A DNA stretch of 64,000 nucleotides. Source: Candidatus Mycobacterium wuenschmannii (GTDB lineage Bacteria; Actinomycetota; Actinomycetes; Mycobacteriales; Mycobacteriaceae). The position numbers and the translations under genes are program-made. Shown here one piece after another: positions 29,877 to 38,505 of the stretch. The notes under the pieces are model-generated. The model searched no databases. It was not told the DNA's origin and was given only the letters and a program-made list of their open reading frames with translations. Location: positions 310,001 to 374,000 of the forward strand of contig NZ_CP126981.1 of assembly GCF_030252325.1 (NCBI RefSeq). Reading direction: 5' to 3'. Every line of letters begins with the position of its first letter. Position 1 is the first letter of the stretch.

Positions 29877-31439
29877 GTGTTTGAATCGCTGTCCGATCGG
29901 CTCACCGGCGCCCTGCAAGGACTTCGCGGCAAAGGCCGGCTGACCGACGCCGACATCGACGCCACCACCCGCGAGATCCGCCTGGCGCTGCTGGAGGCCG
30001 ACGTATCGCTGCCAGTCGTGCGGGCGTTCGTCGGCCGCATCAAGGACCGGGCCAAGGGCGCGGAGGTTTCCGGCGCGCTGAACCCCGCCCAGCAGGTCGT
30101 CAAGATCGTCAACGAGGAACTGATCGCGATCCTCGGCGGCCAGACCCGCCAGTTGGCCTTCGCCAAGACGCCGCCGACCGTGGTGATGCTGGCCGGTCTG
30201 CAGGGTTCCGGTAAAACCACACTGGCGGGCAAGCTCGCGCTGTGGCTCCGCAACCAGGGCCACACCCCGCTGCTGGTCGCCTGTGACCTGCAACGCCCCG
30301 GCGCGGTCAACCAGCTGCAAATAGTGGGAGAGCGGGCCGGAGTCGCGGTCTTCGCGCCACACCCGGGCACCTCGGCGGACACCGATCAGGCCGCCGGGCC
30401 CGGTGACCCCGTCGCTGTCGCCGCCGCGGGCCTCGCCGAGGGGCGCGCCAAGCACTACGACGTCGTGATCTTCGACACCGCCGGGCGGCTGGGTATCGAC
30501 GAGGAGATGATGGCCCAGGCCGGCGCCATTCGCGACGCCGTCACGCCCGACGAGACTATCTTCGTTCTGGACGCCATGGTCGGTCAGGACGCGGTGGCCA
30601 CCGCGCAGGCATTCGGCGAAGGTGTCGGCTTCACCGGTGTCGTGCTGACCAAACTGGACGGCGACGCCCGCGGTGGTGCCGCGCTGTCTGTGCGTGAAAT
30701 CGCCGGTGTGCCCATCCTTTTCGCATCAGCGGGGGAGAAGCTGGAAGACTTCGACGTCTTCCACCCGGACCGGATGGCCAGCCGCATCCTCGGCATGGGC
30801 GACGTCCTGAGCCTGATCGAGCAGGCCGAGCAGGTCTTCGACGCCGAGCAGGCCGAGGCCGCCGCCGCCAAGATCGGGTCCGGCGAACTCACCCTCGAGG
30901 ACTTCCTCGAGCAGATGCTGGCGATCCGCAAGATGGGTCCGATTGGCAACCTGCTGGGCATGCTGCCCGGCGCGGGCCAGATGAAGGACGCACTAGCGGC
31001 CGTCGACGACAGCCAACTCGACCGGTTGCAGGCCATCATCCGCGGCATGACGCCGCAGGAGCGGGCCGACCCGAAGATCATCAACGCCTCGCGACGGCTG
31101 CGCATCGCCAACGGGTCCGGTGTGAGCGTCTCCGAAGTGAACCAACTCGTCGACCGGTTCTTCGAGGCCCGCAAGATGATGTCGTCGATGGTCAGCAGCA
31201 TGGGCATCCCCGGGCTCGGCCGTAAGTCGGCGACCCGCAAGAACGCAAAAGGCAAGGGCGGCAAGGGCAAGAAGGGCAAGAAGTTCGGCCCGACACAGCC
31301 GAAGAACCGTAATCCGCTCGGTGCGGGCATGCCGGCCGGCTTTCCCGACCTGTCCAACATGCCGCAGGGCCTCAACGAATTGCCGCCCGGGCTGGCCGAT
31401 TTCGATCTGTCGAAGCTGAAATTCCCGGGTAACAAGTAG
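29877..31439 (+). CDS. ffh: Signal recognition particle protein Ffh
   Basis: A 520-residue SRP54 GTPase. NG domain with G1 GLQGSGKTTLAGKLA, DTAGRLGIDEEMM and TKLDGDARGG; the M domain (about 320-435) with the methionine-rich and MLPGAGQMKDA segments binds 4.5S RNA and signal sequences; the C-terminus ends in a Lys/Gly run (KGKGGKGKKGKK) and a hydrophobic tail. GTG start; the upstream open frame has no family sequence. The stop TAG overlaps the next GTG by one base. Confidence 0.96.
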   Translation: MFESLSDRLTGALQGLRGKGRLTDADIDATTREIRLALLEADVSLPVVRAFVGRIKDRAKGAEVSGALNPAQQVVKIVNEELIAILGGQTRQLAFAKTPPTVVMLAGLQGSGKTTLAGKLALWLRNQGHTPLLVACDLQRPGAVNQLQIVGERAGVAVFAPHPGTSADTDQAAGPGDPVAVAAAGLAEGRAKHYDVVIFDTAGRLGIDEEMMAQAGAIRDAVTPDETIFVLDAMVGQDAVATAQAFGEGVGFTGVVLTKLDGDARGGAALSVREIAGVPILFASAGEKLEDFDVFHPDRMASRILGMGDVLSLIEQAEQVFDAEQAEAAAAKIGSGELTLEDFLEQMLAIRKMGPIGNLLGMLPGAGQMKDALAAVDDSQLDRLQAIIRGMTPQERADPKIINASRRLRIANGSGVSVSEVNQLVDRFFEARKMMSSMVSSMGIPGLGRKSATRKNAKGKGGKGKKGKKFGPTQPKNRNPLGAGMPAGFPDLSNMPQGLNELPPGLADFDLSKLKFPGNK

Positions 31440-32506
31440 TGGCGCAGCACATTCGAGGGATCGGGCTACCCGACGAAGAACCCATCGAACTGTGGATCGC
31501 CGACGGCCGGATCGGCCGCGAGCCGATCGACGGCGCCGACACGATCTTCGACGGCGGCTGGATCCTGCCGGGGTTGGCGGACCTGCACTGCCACATCGGG
31601 CTCGGCGTGCAGGGCGCGGTCGACATCGACGAGGCGGTGGCGCAGGCCGAGACCGAGCGCAGCGTCGGCGTGCTCCTGGTCCGTGACTGCGGTGTGCCGA
31701 TCGACACGCGCAGCTTCGACGACCGCCCCGACCTACCCCGAATCCTGCGTGCCGGAAGACATTTGGCGCGTCCGAAGCGCTACATTCCCGGACTTCCGAT
31801 CGACCTCGAGGACGAATCTCAGCTGCCCGCCGCGGTCGCCGAGCAGGCGCAGATCGGCGACGGGTGGGTCAAGCTGATCGGCGACTGGATCGATCGCGGC
31901 GTCGGTGATCTCGCGCCATTGTGGTCCGACGAGGTTCTCAAAGAAGCGATCGACGTCGCGCACTCACACGGCGCCCGGGTCACCGCGCACGTGTTCGGCG
32001 AGGATGCGCTGCCTGGCTTGCTCGGCGCGGGCATCGACTGCATCGAGCACGGGACCGGTCTGACCGACGACACCGTCGAGCAGATGATCGAGCACGGCAC
32101 CGCGCTGGTGCCGACTCTGATCAATATCGAGAACTTCCCGGTCATCGCCGACTCGGCCGGCAAGTATCCGATCTACGCCGCGCACATGCGTGACCTCCAT
32201 GCCAAAAGCAACGAGCGATTGTCCGCGGCGCGCGAGGCCGGAGTGCCGATCTACGCCGGCACCGACGCCGGCGGCATGATCGTGCACGGCCGGATCGCCG
32301 ACGAGGTCGAGGCGCTCAAGGGCATCGGGATGAGCCCGACCGAGGCGCTGGGCGCGGCCTGCTGGGACGCCCGTCGCTTCCTCGGCCAGCCGGGGCTGGA
32401 CGACGGCGCATCAGCGGACCTGTTGTGCTTCAACGACGATCCGCGCCACGGGCCGGCCGTGCTGAGCCGGCCCGACCTGGTGATTCTGCGCGGCCAGCGC
32501 TTCTGA
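31439..32506 (+). CDS. Metal-dependent amidohydrolase
   Basis: A 355-residue TIM-barrel hydrolase of the amidohydrolase/prolidase-like group. First metal pair His50-x-His52 (LADLHCHIGLG), later His residues in ARVTAHVFGED and CIEHGTGL, and the metal aspartate in YAGTDAGG. Relatives cleave cyclic amides or dipeptides; substrate unknown. M. tuberculosis has an equivalent gene next to ffh. GTG start overlapping the ffh stop, so it may be co-translated. Confidence 0.88.
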   Translation: MAQHIRGIGLPDEEPIELWIADGRIGREPIDGADTIFDGGWILPGLADLHCHIGLGVQGAVDIDEAVAQAETERSVGVLLVRDCGVPIDTRSFDDRPDLPRILRAGRHLARPKRYIPGLPIDLEDESQLPAAVAEQAQIGDGWVKLIGDWIDRGVGDLAPLWSDEVLKEAIDVAHSHGARVTAHVFGEDALPGLLGAGIDCIEHGTGLTDDTVEQMIEHGTALVPTLINIENFPVIADSAGKYPIYAAHMRDLHAKSNERLSAAREAGVPIYAGTDAGGMIVHGRIADEVEALKGIGMSPTEALGAACWDARRFLGQPGLDDGASADLLCFNDDPRHGPAVLSRPDLVILRGQRF

Positions 32507-32549
32507 GCCGGTAGCGAAGCGAGCGCGCCCCGTCTGTTACACAGGGGGT

Positions 32550-33032
32550 GTGCCGATCCCCGAATTCATCGTCGAACTCCGCGAGCGCATCGGACACGCG
32601 CCGCTGTGGCTGCCCGGCGTCACCGCGGTGGTCATCCGCGATCACCAGGTGCTGCTGATCCAACGGTCCGACAACCACGCGTGGACCCCGGTCACCGGCA
32701 TCGTGGAGCCGGGGGAGAACCCCGCCGACTGCGCAGCGCGAGAAGTGTTGGAAGAGAGCGGTGTTCAAGCGATCGCCCGAAGATTGGCCTGGGTGCACGT
32801 GAGTCGCCCGGTCGTCCACGTCAACGGGGACCATGCGCAGTACCTGGACCACGTCTTCCGGATGGAATGGACGGACGGTGACCCGTTCCCCGCCGACGAC
32901 GAGACCCTCGACGCGCGCTGGTTCGACATGACGCGGCTACCGGAGATGTCCGAGGACATGCACCGGCGGATCGAGCACGCGCGGGACGGCAACCTGCGCG
33001 CGCCGACCGATTTCGAGGTCACCGCGCCATGA
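32550..33032 (+). CDS. NUDIX hydrolase
   Basis: A 160-residue pyrophosphohydrolase. The NUDIX box GIVEPGENPADCAAREVLEE-SGV runs from residue 50 to 72 and fits GX5EX7REUXEEXGU fully, so the metal-binding glutamates are intact. Substrate (a nucleoside diphosphate linked to X) is not determinable. GTG start. The stop overlaps the next ATG as ATGA, so it is coupled to the PrpD-like gene. Confidence 0.9.
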   Translation: MPIPEFIVELRERIGHAPLWLPGVTAVVIRDHQVLLIQRSDNHAWTPVTGIVEPGENPADCAAREVLEESGVQAIARRLAWVHVSRPVVHVNGDHAQYLDHVFRMEWTDGDPFPADDETLDARWFDMTRLPEMSEDMHRRIEHARDGNLRAPTDFEVTAP

Positions 33033-34429
33033 CGTACGCCGTCGACCGATTGGCCGAATTCGTGGTCGCCGCCGGCCAGTCCGACCTGCGCGCGTCGGCC
33101 CGCGCGACCCTGAAACGCAATGTGCTGGACAGCATCGCGTGCGCGGCCGGTGCGCTCGACGGCGAGCTGATCCCCGCGATCCGTGCCCACGCCGAGGAGC
33201 TCAGCGGGCGGCCGACCACGACGTTCATCGGTGGCGGCCGTGCGTCGGTGGATCAGGCGGCGTTCTTCAATGCGGTGTTGGTGCGCTACCCCGACCTGCT
33301 CGACACCTATCTGACACCCGGTGGTCTGTGCCATCCAGCCGACAACTTCGGCGCGGTGTTCGCCGTCGCCGAACACGTCGATGCGAGCGGCGCCGACTTC
33401 CTGCTCGCGCTCGCGGTTTCCTACGAGGTCCAATGCCGTTTCAGCGCACAGGTTCCCGTGATGGGTCGAGGGCTCAATCACGCCTTTCAGTTGGCGATGT
33501 CGGCAGCCGCCGGGTCGGCCAAATTGCTCGGCCTCGACGTGTCACGGACCGCGGACGCAATCGCCGCGGCGGCAGCGGACAACGTGTCGTTGGCGGCGGT
33601 GCACACCGAGCCCGTCTCGACGTGGAAGGGCATCTCGCCGGCCATCACGGGGATGCGCGCGGTATACGCCACCATGCTCGCGAGTCGCGGAATCAGCGGT
33701 CCCCGTGGCATTTTCGAAGGGCCGAACGGTGTGGAGCAGCTTTTCGATCAGTCGATCGACCTCCGGCCGGACGACCGTTCGCTGACCGCCGTCGAGCAGA
33801 CCTACCTCAAGCAGTACTGCGCGCTCATCCACGGCCAGGTGGTGATTGATGCAACCTTGGCGCTGCGCGACAGCCACGCCATTGACGCCGCCGACGTCGC
33901 GGCGGTGAATCTCGAGGTGTTCCAGGGCGCCTTCGACATCGCCGGCGGCGGCCGATACGGCGATAAGGATCACCCGTCCACCAAGGAGCAGGCCGACTAC
34001 AACCTCAAGTATCTGGTGGCGGTCGCGCTGCTGGATGGGCAGGTCGGCCCGGAACAGCTTGAGGGCGAACGGGTTCAGCGCAGTGACGTGCAGGAGTTGT
34101 TGGCCCGGGTCATCGTCCGGCCCGCTGCCGACCTCACCGAGGCCTACCCGGAGCGCACCGGCGCGCGCGTCCGCATCACGCTCAACGACGGACGCGACTT
34201 CCGCCGCGAGCAATCCGACTTCGAGGGGTCGCCCACCCGGCCGATGTCGTGGGAACGGGTGGTGGAGAAATTTCATTGGCTCGCCGAACCGTTTGCGGAT
34301 GCCGCGCTGCGCGGCGAGATCGTCGACGCGGTGAGTCGGTTGGACGACATCGCCGTCCGCAACCTCGCGGCGCTGCTGGATGCGCTCAGCGCCACCGCGC
34401 AACGACCGCGGACCAGAGGGCGGCTGTAA
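33029..34429 (+). CDS. MmgE/PrpD family protein
   Basis: A 466-residue protein of the PrpD fold (2-methylcitrate dehydratase, cis-aconitate decarboxylase and relatives). Family segments: LKRNVLDSIACAAGALDGE, LDTYLTPGGLCHPADNFGAVF, and KDHPSTKEQADYNLKYLVAVA. True methylcitrate genes (prpC, prpB) are not near, so methylcitrate dehydration should not be assumed. It starts on the ATGA overlap with the NUDIX gene. In M. tuberculosis pknI sits at this chromosomal position; here the NUDIX-PrpD pair replaces it. Confidence 0.85.
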   Translation: MTYAVDRLAEFVVAAGQSDLRASARATLKRNVLDSIACAAGALDGELIPAIRAHAEELSGRPTTTFIGGGRASVDQAAFFNAVLVRYPDLLDTYLTPGGLCHPADNFGAVFAVAEHVDASGADFLLALAVSYEVQCRFSAQVPVMGRGLNHAFQLAMSAAAGSAKLLGLDVSRTADAIAAAAADNVSLAAVHTEPVSTWKGISPAITGMRAVYATMLASRGISGPRGIFEGPNGVEQLFDQSIDLRPDDRSLTAVEQTYLKQYCALIHGQVVIDATLALRDSHAIDAADVAAVNLEVFQGAFDIAGGGRYGDKDHPSTKEQADYNLKYLVAVALLDGQVGPEQLEGERVQRSDVQELLARVIVRPAADLTEAYPERTGARVRITLNDGRDFRREQSDFEGSPTRPMSWERVVEKFHWLAEPFADAALRGEIVDAVSRLDDIAVRNLAALLDALSATAQRPRTRGRL

Positions 34430-34433
34430 GGTC

Positions 34434-34474
34434 AGCTAAAGAAAGATTGCGAGTACTTACTCTCTATGTTAGCT
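34434..34474. promoter_or_regulatory. Inverted repeats upstream of the D-aminoacylase-like gene
   Basis: GAGTA-CT-TACTC (34451-34462) is a perfect 12-base palindrome, flanked by AGCTAA (34434-34439) and TTAGCT (34469-34474), also exact inverted arms. The segment is AT-rich compared with its surroundings. A plausible binding site for the TetR regulator encoded two genes downstream. Confidence 0.45.
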
Positions 34475-34489
34475 TCGCAGGACCCGACG

Positions 34490-34561
34490 ATGCCGAGGAC
34501 GGCGGGGGGCCGCGCCGGCGACGATGCAGAGCGCAGCGATGACGAGGAGTGGCGCATATGA
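34490..34561 (+). CDS. Micro-ORF inside MIRU-like repeat, coupled to the D-aminoacylase-like gene
   Basis: ATG at 34490 opens a 23-codon frame, MPRTAGGRAGDDAERSDDEE then WRI, whose TGA overlaps the next ATG as ATGA. The acidic core DDAERSD-EE is the same as in the coaD micro-ORF. Two independent copies in frame with identical overlap make chance less likely. Expression is not proven. Confidence 0.5.
   Translation: MPRTAGGRAGDDAERSDDEEWRI
34514..34556 (+). repeat. MIRU-like repeat upstream of the D-aminoacylase-like gene
   Basis: GCCGGCGACGATGCAGAGCG followed by CAGCGATGACGAGGAGTGGC GCA in order, near-identical to the known MIRU core and to the copy before coaD. It gives the downstream gene its GAGGAG (34544-34549), eight bases before the ATG. 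Confidence 0.75.
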
Positions 34562-36342
34562 CCTACGACGTGATCATTCGTGACGGATTGTGGTTCGACG
34601 GCACGGGCAGCGCGCCGCAGACCCGCACGCTGGGCATTCGCGACGGCGTCGTCGTCACGGTGTCGTCCGGTCGTCTCGACGAGACCGGCTGCCCCGAGGT
34701 CATCAACGCGATGGGCAAGTGGGTCGTCCCCGGGTTCGTCGACGTGCACACCCACTACGACGCGGAGGTGCTGCTCGATCCCGGACTGCGCGAGTCGGTG
34801 CGCCACGGCGTGACCACCGTGTTGCTGGGCATGTGCTCGCTGTCAACGGTCTACGCCGGGACCGACGACGCCGCCGATCTGTTCAGCCGCGTCGAGGCGG
34901 TGCCGCGCAAGTTCGTCCTGGGTGCCCTGCGGGACAAGACCTGGTCGACCCCCGCCGAGTATGTACAGACCATCGACAACCTGCCGCTCGGTCCGAATGT
35001 CAGTTCGCTGCTTGGTCATTCGGATCTGCGGACCGCGGTGCTGGGCCTGGACCGCGCCACCACCCGCGACGTCGAACCCACCGACGCCGAACTCGACAAG
35101 ATGGCCGCGCTGCTCGACGACGCCCTGGAAGCCGGAATGCTCGGCATGTCCGGCATGGACGCGGCGATCGACAAGCTCGACGGTGACCGCTTCCGGTCGC
35201 GCGCGCTGCCGTCGACGTTCGCCACCTGGCGGGAGCGCCGCAAGCTGATCAAGGTGCTGCGCAAGCGTGGCCGCATCCTGCAGAGCGCGCCGAACGTGGC
35301 CAAGGCAGAGTCGGCGTTGCTGTTCTTCCTGTCCAGCAGTCCAATGTTCGGGCTGCGCAAGGCCGTTCGGATGAGTCTGCTGGTGTCCGCGGACGCCAAG
35401 TCGATGCCCTTTGCGGTGCACGTCTTCGGCCGCGGCACCCGGCTGATGAACTTCCTGACCCGCTCCAAGGTCCGCTTCCAGCACCTGCCGGTGCCATTCG
35501 AGCTGTACTCCGACGGCATCGACCTGCCCGTCTTCGAGGAGTTCGGCGCCGGCACCGCGGCCCTGCATCTGCGAGACCAGTTGGAGCGCAACGAGTTACT
35601 GGCCGACGAGGACTACCGCCGCCGCTTCCGTCGGCAGTTCGACCGGGTCAAGCTCGGACCGTCGCTGTGGCACAAGGACTTTCACGAAGCCGTCATCGTC
35701 GAATGCCCGGACGCGTCGCTGGTCGGCAAGAGCTTCGGTCAGATCGCCGACGAGCGCAAGCTGCACCCACTGGACGCGTTCCTCGACGTGCTCGTGGAAA
35801 ACGGTGAGCGCAACGTCCGCTGGACCACGATCGTCGCAAACCACCGGCCCAAGCAACTCAACAAGCTGGCCAACGAGCCGAGTATCCACCTGGGCTTCTC
35901 CGACGCCGGCGCGCATCTGCGCAACATGGCCTTCTACAACTTCCCGGTGAAATTCCTCAAGCGCACGCTGGACGCCTACCAGGAGGGCCAGCCCTTCATG
36001 ACGGTCGAGCGCGCCGTGCATCGCCTCACCGGCGAAGTGGCCGAGTGGTTCGGCCTGGACGCCGGCACCCTGCGCGAGGGCGACCGCGCCGACTTCGTCG
36101 TCATCGATCCGGCCGGCCTGGACGACTCGGTGGAGGCATACCACGAGGAGAAGGTGCCGTTTTACGGCGACCTGAGCCGCATGGTCAACCGCAACGATGC
36201 CGCGGTGATCGCGACCGGCGTGGCGGGCTCAATCGTGTTCCGCGACGGGCAGTTCCGCGAGGGCTACGGCAAGACCGTGAAGTCCGGCCGCTACCTGCGG
36301 GCGGGCGTTCGCCACCGGCAACTCGCCGGGTCGAGCGCCTAG
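34558..36342 (+). CDS. D-aminoacylase / N-acyl-D-amino-acid deacylase family amidohydrolase
   Basis: A 594-residue metal-dependent hydrolase. N-terminal beta-sandwich, then VDVHTHYDAE with the metal pair His64 and His66; later LHLRDQLERNE, a histidine in LWHKDFHEAV and the metal aspartate/His segment GFSDAGAHLRNMAF; C-terminal sandwich LREGDRADFVVIDP. Family members remove acyl groups from N-acyl-D-amino acids; here substrate is inferred only by family. M. tuberculosis has an equivalent followed by a TetR gene, as here (8-base gap). The start at 34558 is set by the MIRU-borne GAGGAG. Confidence 0.88.
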   Translation: MTYDVIIRDGLWFDGTGSAPQTRTLGIRDGVVVTVSSGRLDETGCPEVINAMGKWVVPGFVDVHTHYDAEVLLDPGLRESVRHGVTTVLLGMCSLSTVYAGTDDAADLFSRVEAVPRKFVLGALRDKTWSTPAEYVQTIDNLPLGPNVSSLLGHSDLRTAVLGLDRATTRDVEPTDAELDKMAALLDDALEAGMLGMSGMDAAIDKLDGDRFRSRALPSTFATWRERRKLIKVLRKRGRILQSAPNVAKAESALLFFLSSSPMFGLRKAVRMSLLVSADAKSMPFAVHVFGRGTRLMNFLTRSKVRFQHLPVPFELYSDGIDLPVFEEFGAGTAALHLRDQLERNELLADEDYRRRFRRQFDRVKLGPSLWHKDFHEAVIVECPDASLVGKSFGQIADERKLHPLDAFLDVLVENGERNVRWTTIVANHRPKQLNKLANEPSIHLGFSDAGAHLRNMAFYNFPVKFLKRTLDAYQEGQPFMTVERAVHRLTGEVAEWFGLDAGTLREGDRADFVVIDPAGLDDSVEAYHEEKVPFYGDLSRMVNRNDAAVIATGVAGSIVFRDGQFREGYGKTVKSGRYLRAGVRHRQLAGSSA

Positions 36343-36350
36343 GCCGGCCG

Positions 36351-36947
36351 ATGGCGCGCACCCAGCAGCAGCGCCGCGAGGAGACCGTCGCGCGTCTGCT
36401 CGAGGCCAGCATCGCGACGATCATCGAGGTGGGCTACGCGCGAGCGTCGGCCGCGGTGATCACCAAGCGGGCCGGGGTGTCCGTCGGCGCCCTGTTCCGG
36501 CACTTCGACACCATGGGCGACTTCATGGCCGCGACGGCGTACGAAGTGCTTCGGCGCCAACTGGATTCGTTCACCAAGCAGGTCGCCGCGATCCCGTCCG
36601 ACCGGCCGGCGCTGGAGGCTGGCCTGACTATCCTGCGCGACATCACCAGCAGCCCCACCAACGCGGTGATGTACGAGCTGATGGTCGCGGCCCGCACCGA
36701 CGAGAAACTCAACGCGACGCTGCAGCACGTCCTCGAGCAGTACACCAGCAAGATCTGCGACGCCGCACGCGCGCTGCCCGGCGCCGACGGCTTGTCGCCG
36801 GAAACCTTCCCGGTGCTGGTGGCATTGCTGACCAACACTTTTGACGGTGCCGCGATGCTGCGGGCAGTGCTTCCCCAGCCCGAGATCGAGGACCGCCGCA
36901 TCGCGCTGCTGTCGTCGCTGCTGAGCGCGATCGGCCTACCGGGTTGA
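36351..36947 (+). CDS. TetR-family transcriptional regulator
   Basis: A 198-residue one-component repressor. The N-terminal HTH is ASAAVITKRAGVSVGALFRHF (residues about 29-49), followed by a helical ligand-binding domain. Eight bases after the D-aminoacylase-like gene, so probably co-transcribed and likely to control it. Ligand unknown. It converges with the STAS gene across a 4-base gap. Confidence 0.9.
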   Translation: MARTQQQRREETVARLLEASIATIIEVGYARASAAVITKRAGVSVGALFRHFDTMGDFMAATAYEVLRRQLDSFTKQVAAIPSDRPALEAGLTILRDITSSPTNAVMYELMVAARTDEKLNATLQHVLEQYTSKICDAARALPGADGLSPETFPVLVALLTNTFDGAAMLRAVLPQPEIEDRRIALLSSLLSAIGLPG

Positions 36948-36951
36948 TCGA

Positions 36952-37350
36952 TTAACTGTCGTTGAGCTTGCTGACCGCGTCGTCGAGCCGGCGGTGCAGG
37001 CTCATCAATTCGTTGATGCCCAGCAGGGTGAGCGGGCGGTACGTGGCGGGCCCGTCGGCGACCACCGCGAACGGCGTCGCGTCACCGAGGCTGTCACGGG
37101 TCTTCATCAGCACGCTGATGCCGGCCGACCCCAGAAACTCGACCTTCGACAGGTCAACGATCAGGCCCTTGGGCTTCTTGGCGAGCGCCGCATCGACGGC
37201 CTCGGTCAATCCGGGGGCGGAGAGCATGTCCACGCTGCCGCCGATGGCCAGCACCGCCAGCCCGTCAACCTCGGATTCGTGGGCGAAGAACTCGTCTTTG
37301 TCGGATTGTGGCGGCGAACCAGACGCAGCGTGTTGGTTTTCGGCCATCAT
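36952..37350 (-). CDS. STAS-domain anti-sigma factor antagonist
   Basis: About 132 residues. The STAS fold occupies roughly 25-125, with the core DLSKVEFLGSAGISVLMKTR; the serine in FLGSAG is the residue that partner kinases phosphorylate in SpoIIAA/RsbV-type antagonists. It should release a sigma factor by binding its anti-sigma partner; no such partner is in the window. I prefer ATG 37350; a GTG at 37374 and an ATG at 37347 are alternatives. An imperfect tandem GGTGTCGAC-T-GGTGTCGAC sits upstream at 37436-37454. Confidence 0.85.
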   Translation of the reverse strand: MMAENQHAASGSPPQSDKDEFFAHESEVDGLAVLAIGGSVDMLSAPGLTEAVDAALAKKPKGLIVDLSKVEFLGSAGISVLMKTRDSLGDATPFAVVADGPATYRPLTLLGINELMSLHRRLDDAVSKLNDS

Positions 37351-37547
37351 CGATCTCTCATTCCTTACGTGCACCTGCGTTGATTGCTCACTACGCAGAC
37401 CTCGTTGGCAATGGCTGTCGACTCAACCCATGGACGGTGTCGACTGGTGTCGACGGGACGCCGCGGGCGGTCATATTGGGCTCTTGCGCAATAGAATGCC
37501 ACGGCACCGAAAGACTAGCCGAAACCACGGACACTGTCGGCGGAGGC

Positions 37548-38417
37548 CTATAACGTGCCGATTCCGGAGTGCGGAGTGAGCGCAAAACCCCAATCCAGCA
37601 AATTGCCGGCCTGATCCCAGTAGGTCGGCCCGCCCTCGTGGATCAGCCCGTACATCATGGCGACCACCAGTCGCCGCCCGCCGCGGGCCGCCGCCCCGAC
37701 GAACGTCTTGCGTGCGGCGTCGGTGAAGCCGGTCTTGCCGCCGATCGCACCGGGGTAGCGCGTCAGCAGCTCGTCGTGATTGACGATCGGGTGATCGCCG
37801 CTATCGCCGGGAAAGATGGCCGACGGCTCGGCGGTGATCTGCGCGAACACCGGGTTGGCCATCGCGGCGCGGAAGATGACCGCCAGGTCGTGGGCCGTCG
37901 ACCAGCCCGAACCGCCCGGCCCGTCCAGTCCGGACGGGGTGGACGCGTGCGTGTTCACCGCGCCGAGCGATGCGGCCTTGGCATCCATCTTGGCCACGGC
38001 CGCGTCGGGTCCGCCCAGCATGTGCGCCAGGGTGTTTGCCGCGTCGTTGCCCGACACCAGCAGCAGCCCGTCCAGCAGTTGGCGGGCGGTGTAGGAGCGG
38101 CCGGCCTTGACGCCCACGCAGTTGCACTCCACGCGGGTGTCGGCGGGGTCGGCTACCACACTCGAATCGAGGCTCAGCTCGTCGAGCACCACCAGGGCCA
38201 GCAGCACCTTGATGGTGCTCGCCGGCGGATGGCGAAGGTTCTCGTCACGCGCGGCCAGCACCTGACCCGAATCGAGGTCCGCCACGAGCCACGTCTGGGC
38301 CGGGCCGTCGGGGATGGGTACCGAGCCGACCGGCTGCACGCCGGCGTCCGCCCAGGCGGTGGCACCGGCGCCGGCAATGGCAACCGCAGCCGCGACCGCG
38401 GCGATAAGCATCCGCAT
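37548..38417 (-). CDS. dacB2: D-alanyl-D-alanine carboxypeptidase DacB2-like
   Basis: A 289-residue penicillin-binding protein with a cleavable signal peptide (MRMLIAAVAAAVAIAGAGAT, cleavage near AWADA). All three active-site motifs are intact: Ser67-Thr-Ile-Lys70, Ser122-Gly-Asn124 and Lys228-Thr-Gly230. It trims the terminal D-alanine of peptidoglycan stem peptides in the periplasm. Length and signal match M. tuberculosis DacB2. Start at 38417 is preceded by TAGGCT eight bases upstream and lacks an SD, so leaderless. Cysteines 98 and 100 (ECNC) are close together. Confidence 0.93.
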   Translation of the reverse strand: MRMLIAAVAAAVAIAGAGATAWADAGVQPVGSVPIPDGPAQTWLVADLDSGQVLAARDENLRHPPASTIKVLLALVVLDELSLDSSVVADPADTRVECNCVGVKAGRSYTARQLLDGLLLVSGNDAANTLAHMLGGPDAAVAKMDAKAASLGAVNTHASTPSGLDGPGGSGWSTAHDLAVIFRAAMANPVFAQITAEPSAIFPGDSGDHPIVNHDELLTRYPGAIGGKTGFTDAARKTFVGAAARGGRRLVVAMMYGLIHEGGPTYWDQAGNLLDWGFALTPHSGIGTL

Positions 38418-38425
38418 GGGCAGGC

Positions 38426-38431
38426 AGCCTA
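38426..38431 (-). promoter_or_regulatory. -10 box for a leaderless dacB2 transcript
   Basis: TAGGCT on the minus strand, eight bases before the dacB2 ATG. Farther upstream (38464-38490) the minus strand has GGCGACGATGCGCGGCC, a remnant of the MIRU-like core without its GAGGAGGAG end. Confidence 0.5.
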
Positions 38432-38505
38432 CCGGCCCGCACCGAGGGCCGCCGGGCCTGCACCGACGGCCGCGCATCGTCGCCGGGGTGGTGTTCAATC
38501 AACCC

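Noticed and set aside
33029..34429. Methylcitrate-cycle assignment (prpD) for the MmgE/PrpD protein
   Set aside because: No prpC or prpB neighbour; the fold includes decarboxylases and other dehydratases.
38464..38490. Further MIRU-like copy upstream of dacB2
   Set aside because: Only GGCGACGATGCGCGGCC on the minus strand remains; the GAGGAGGAG end and frame are absent, so it is noted in the dacB2 promoter entry only.
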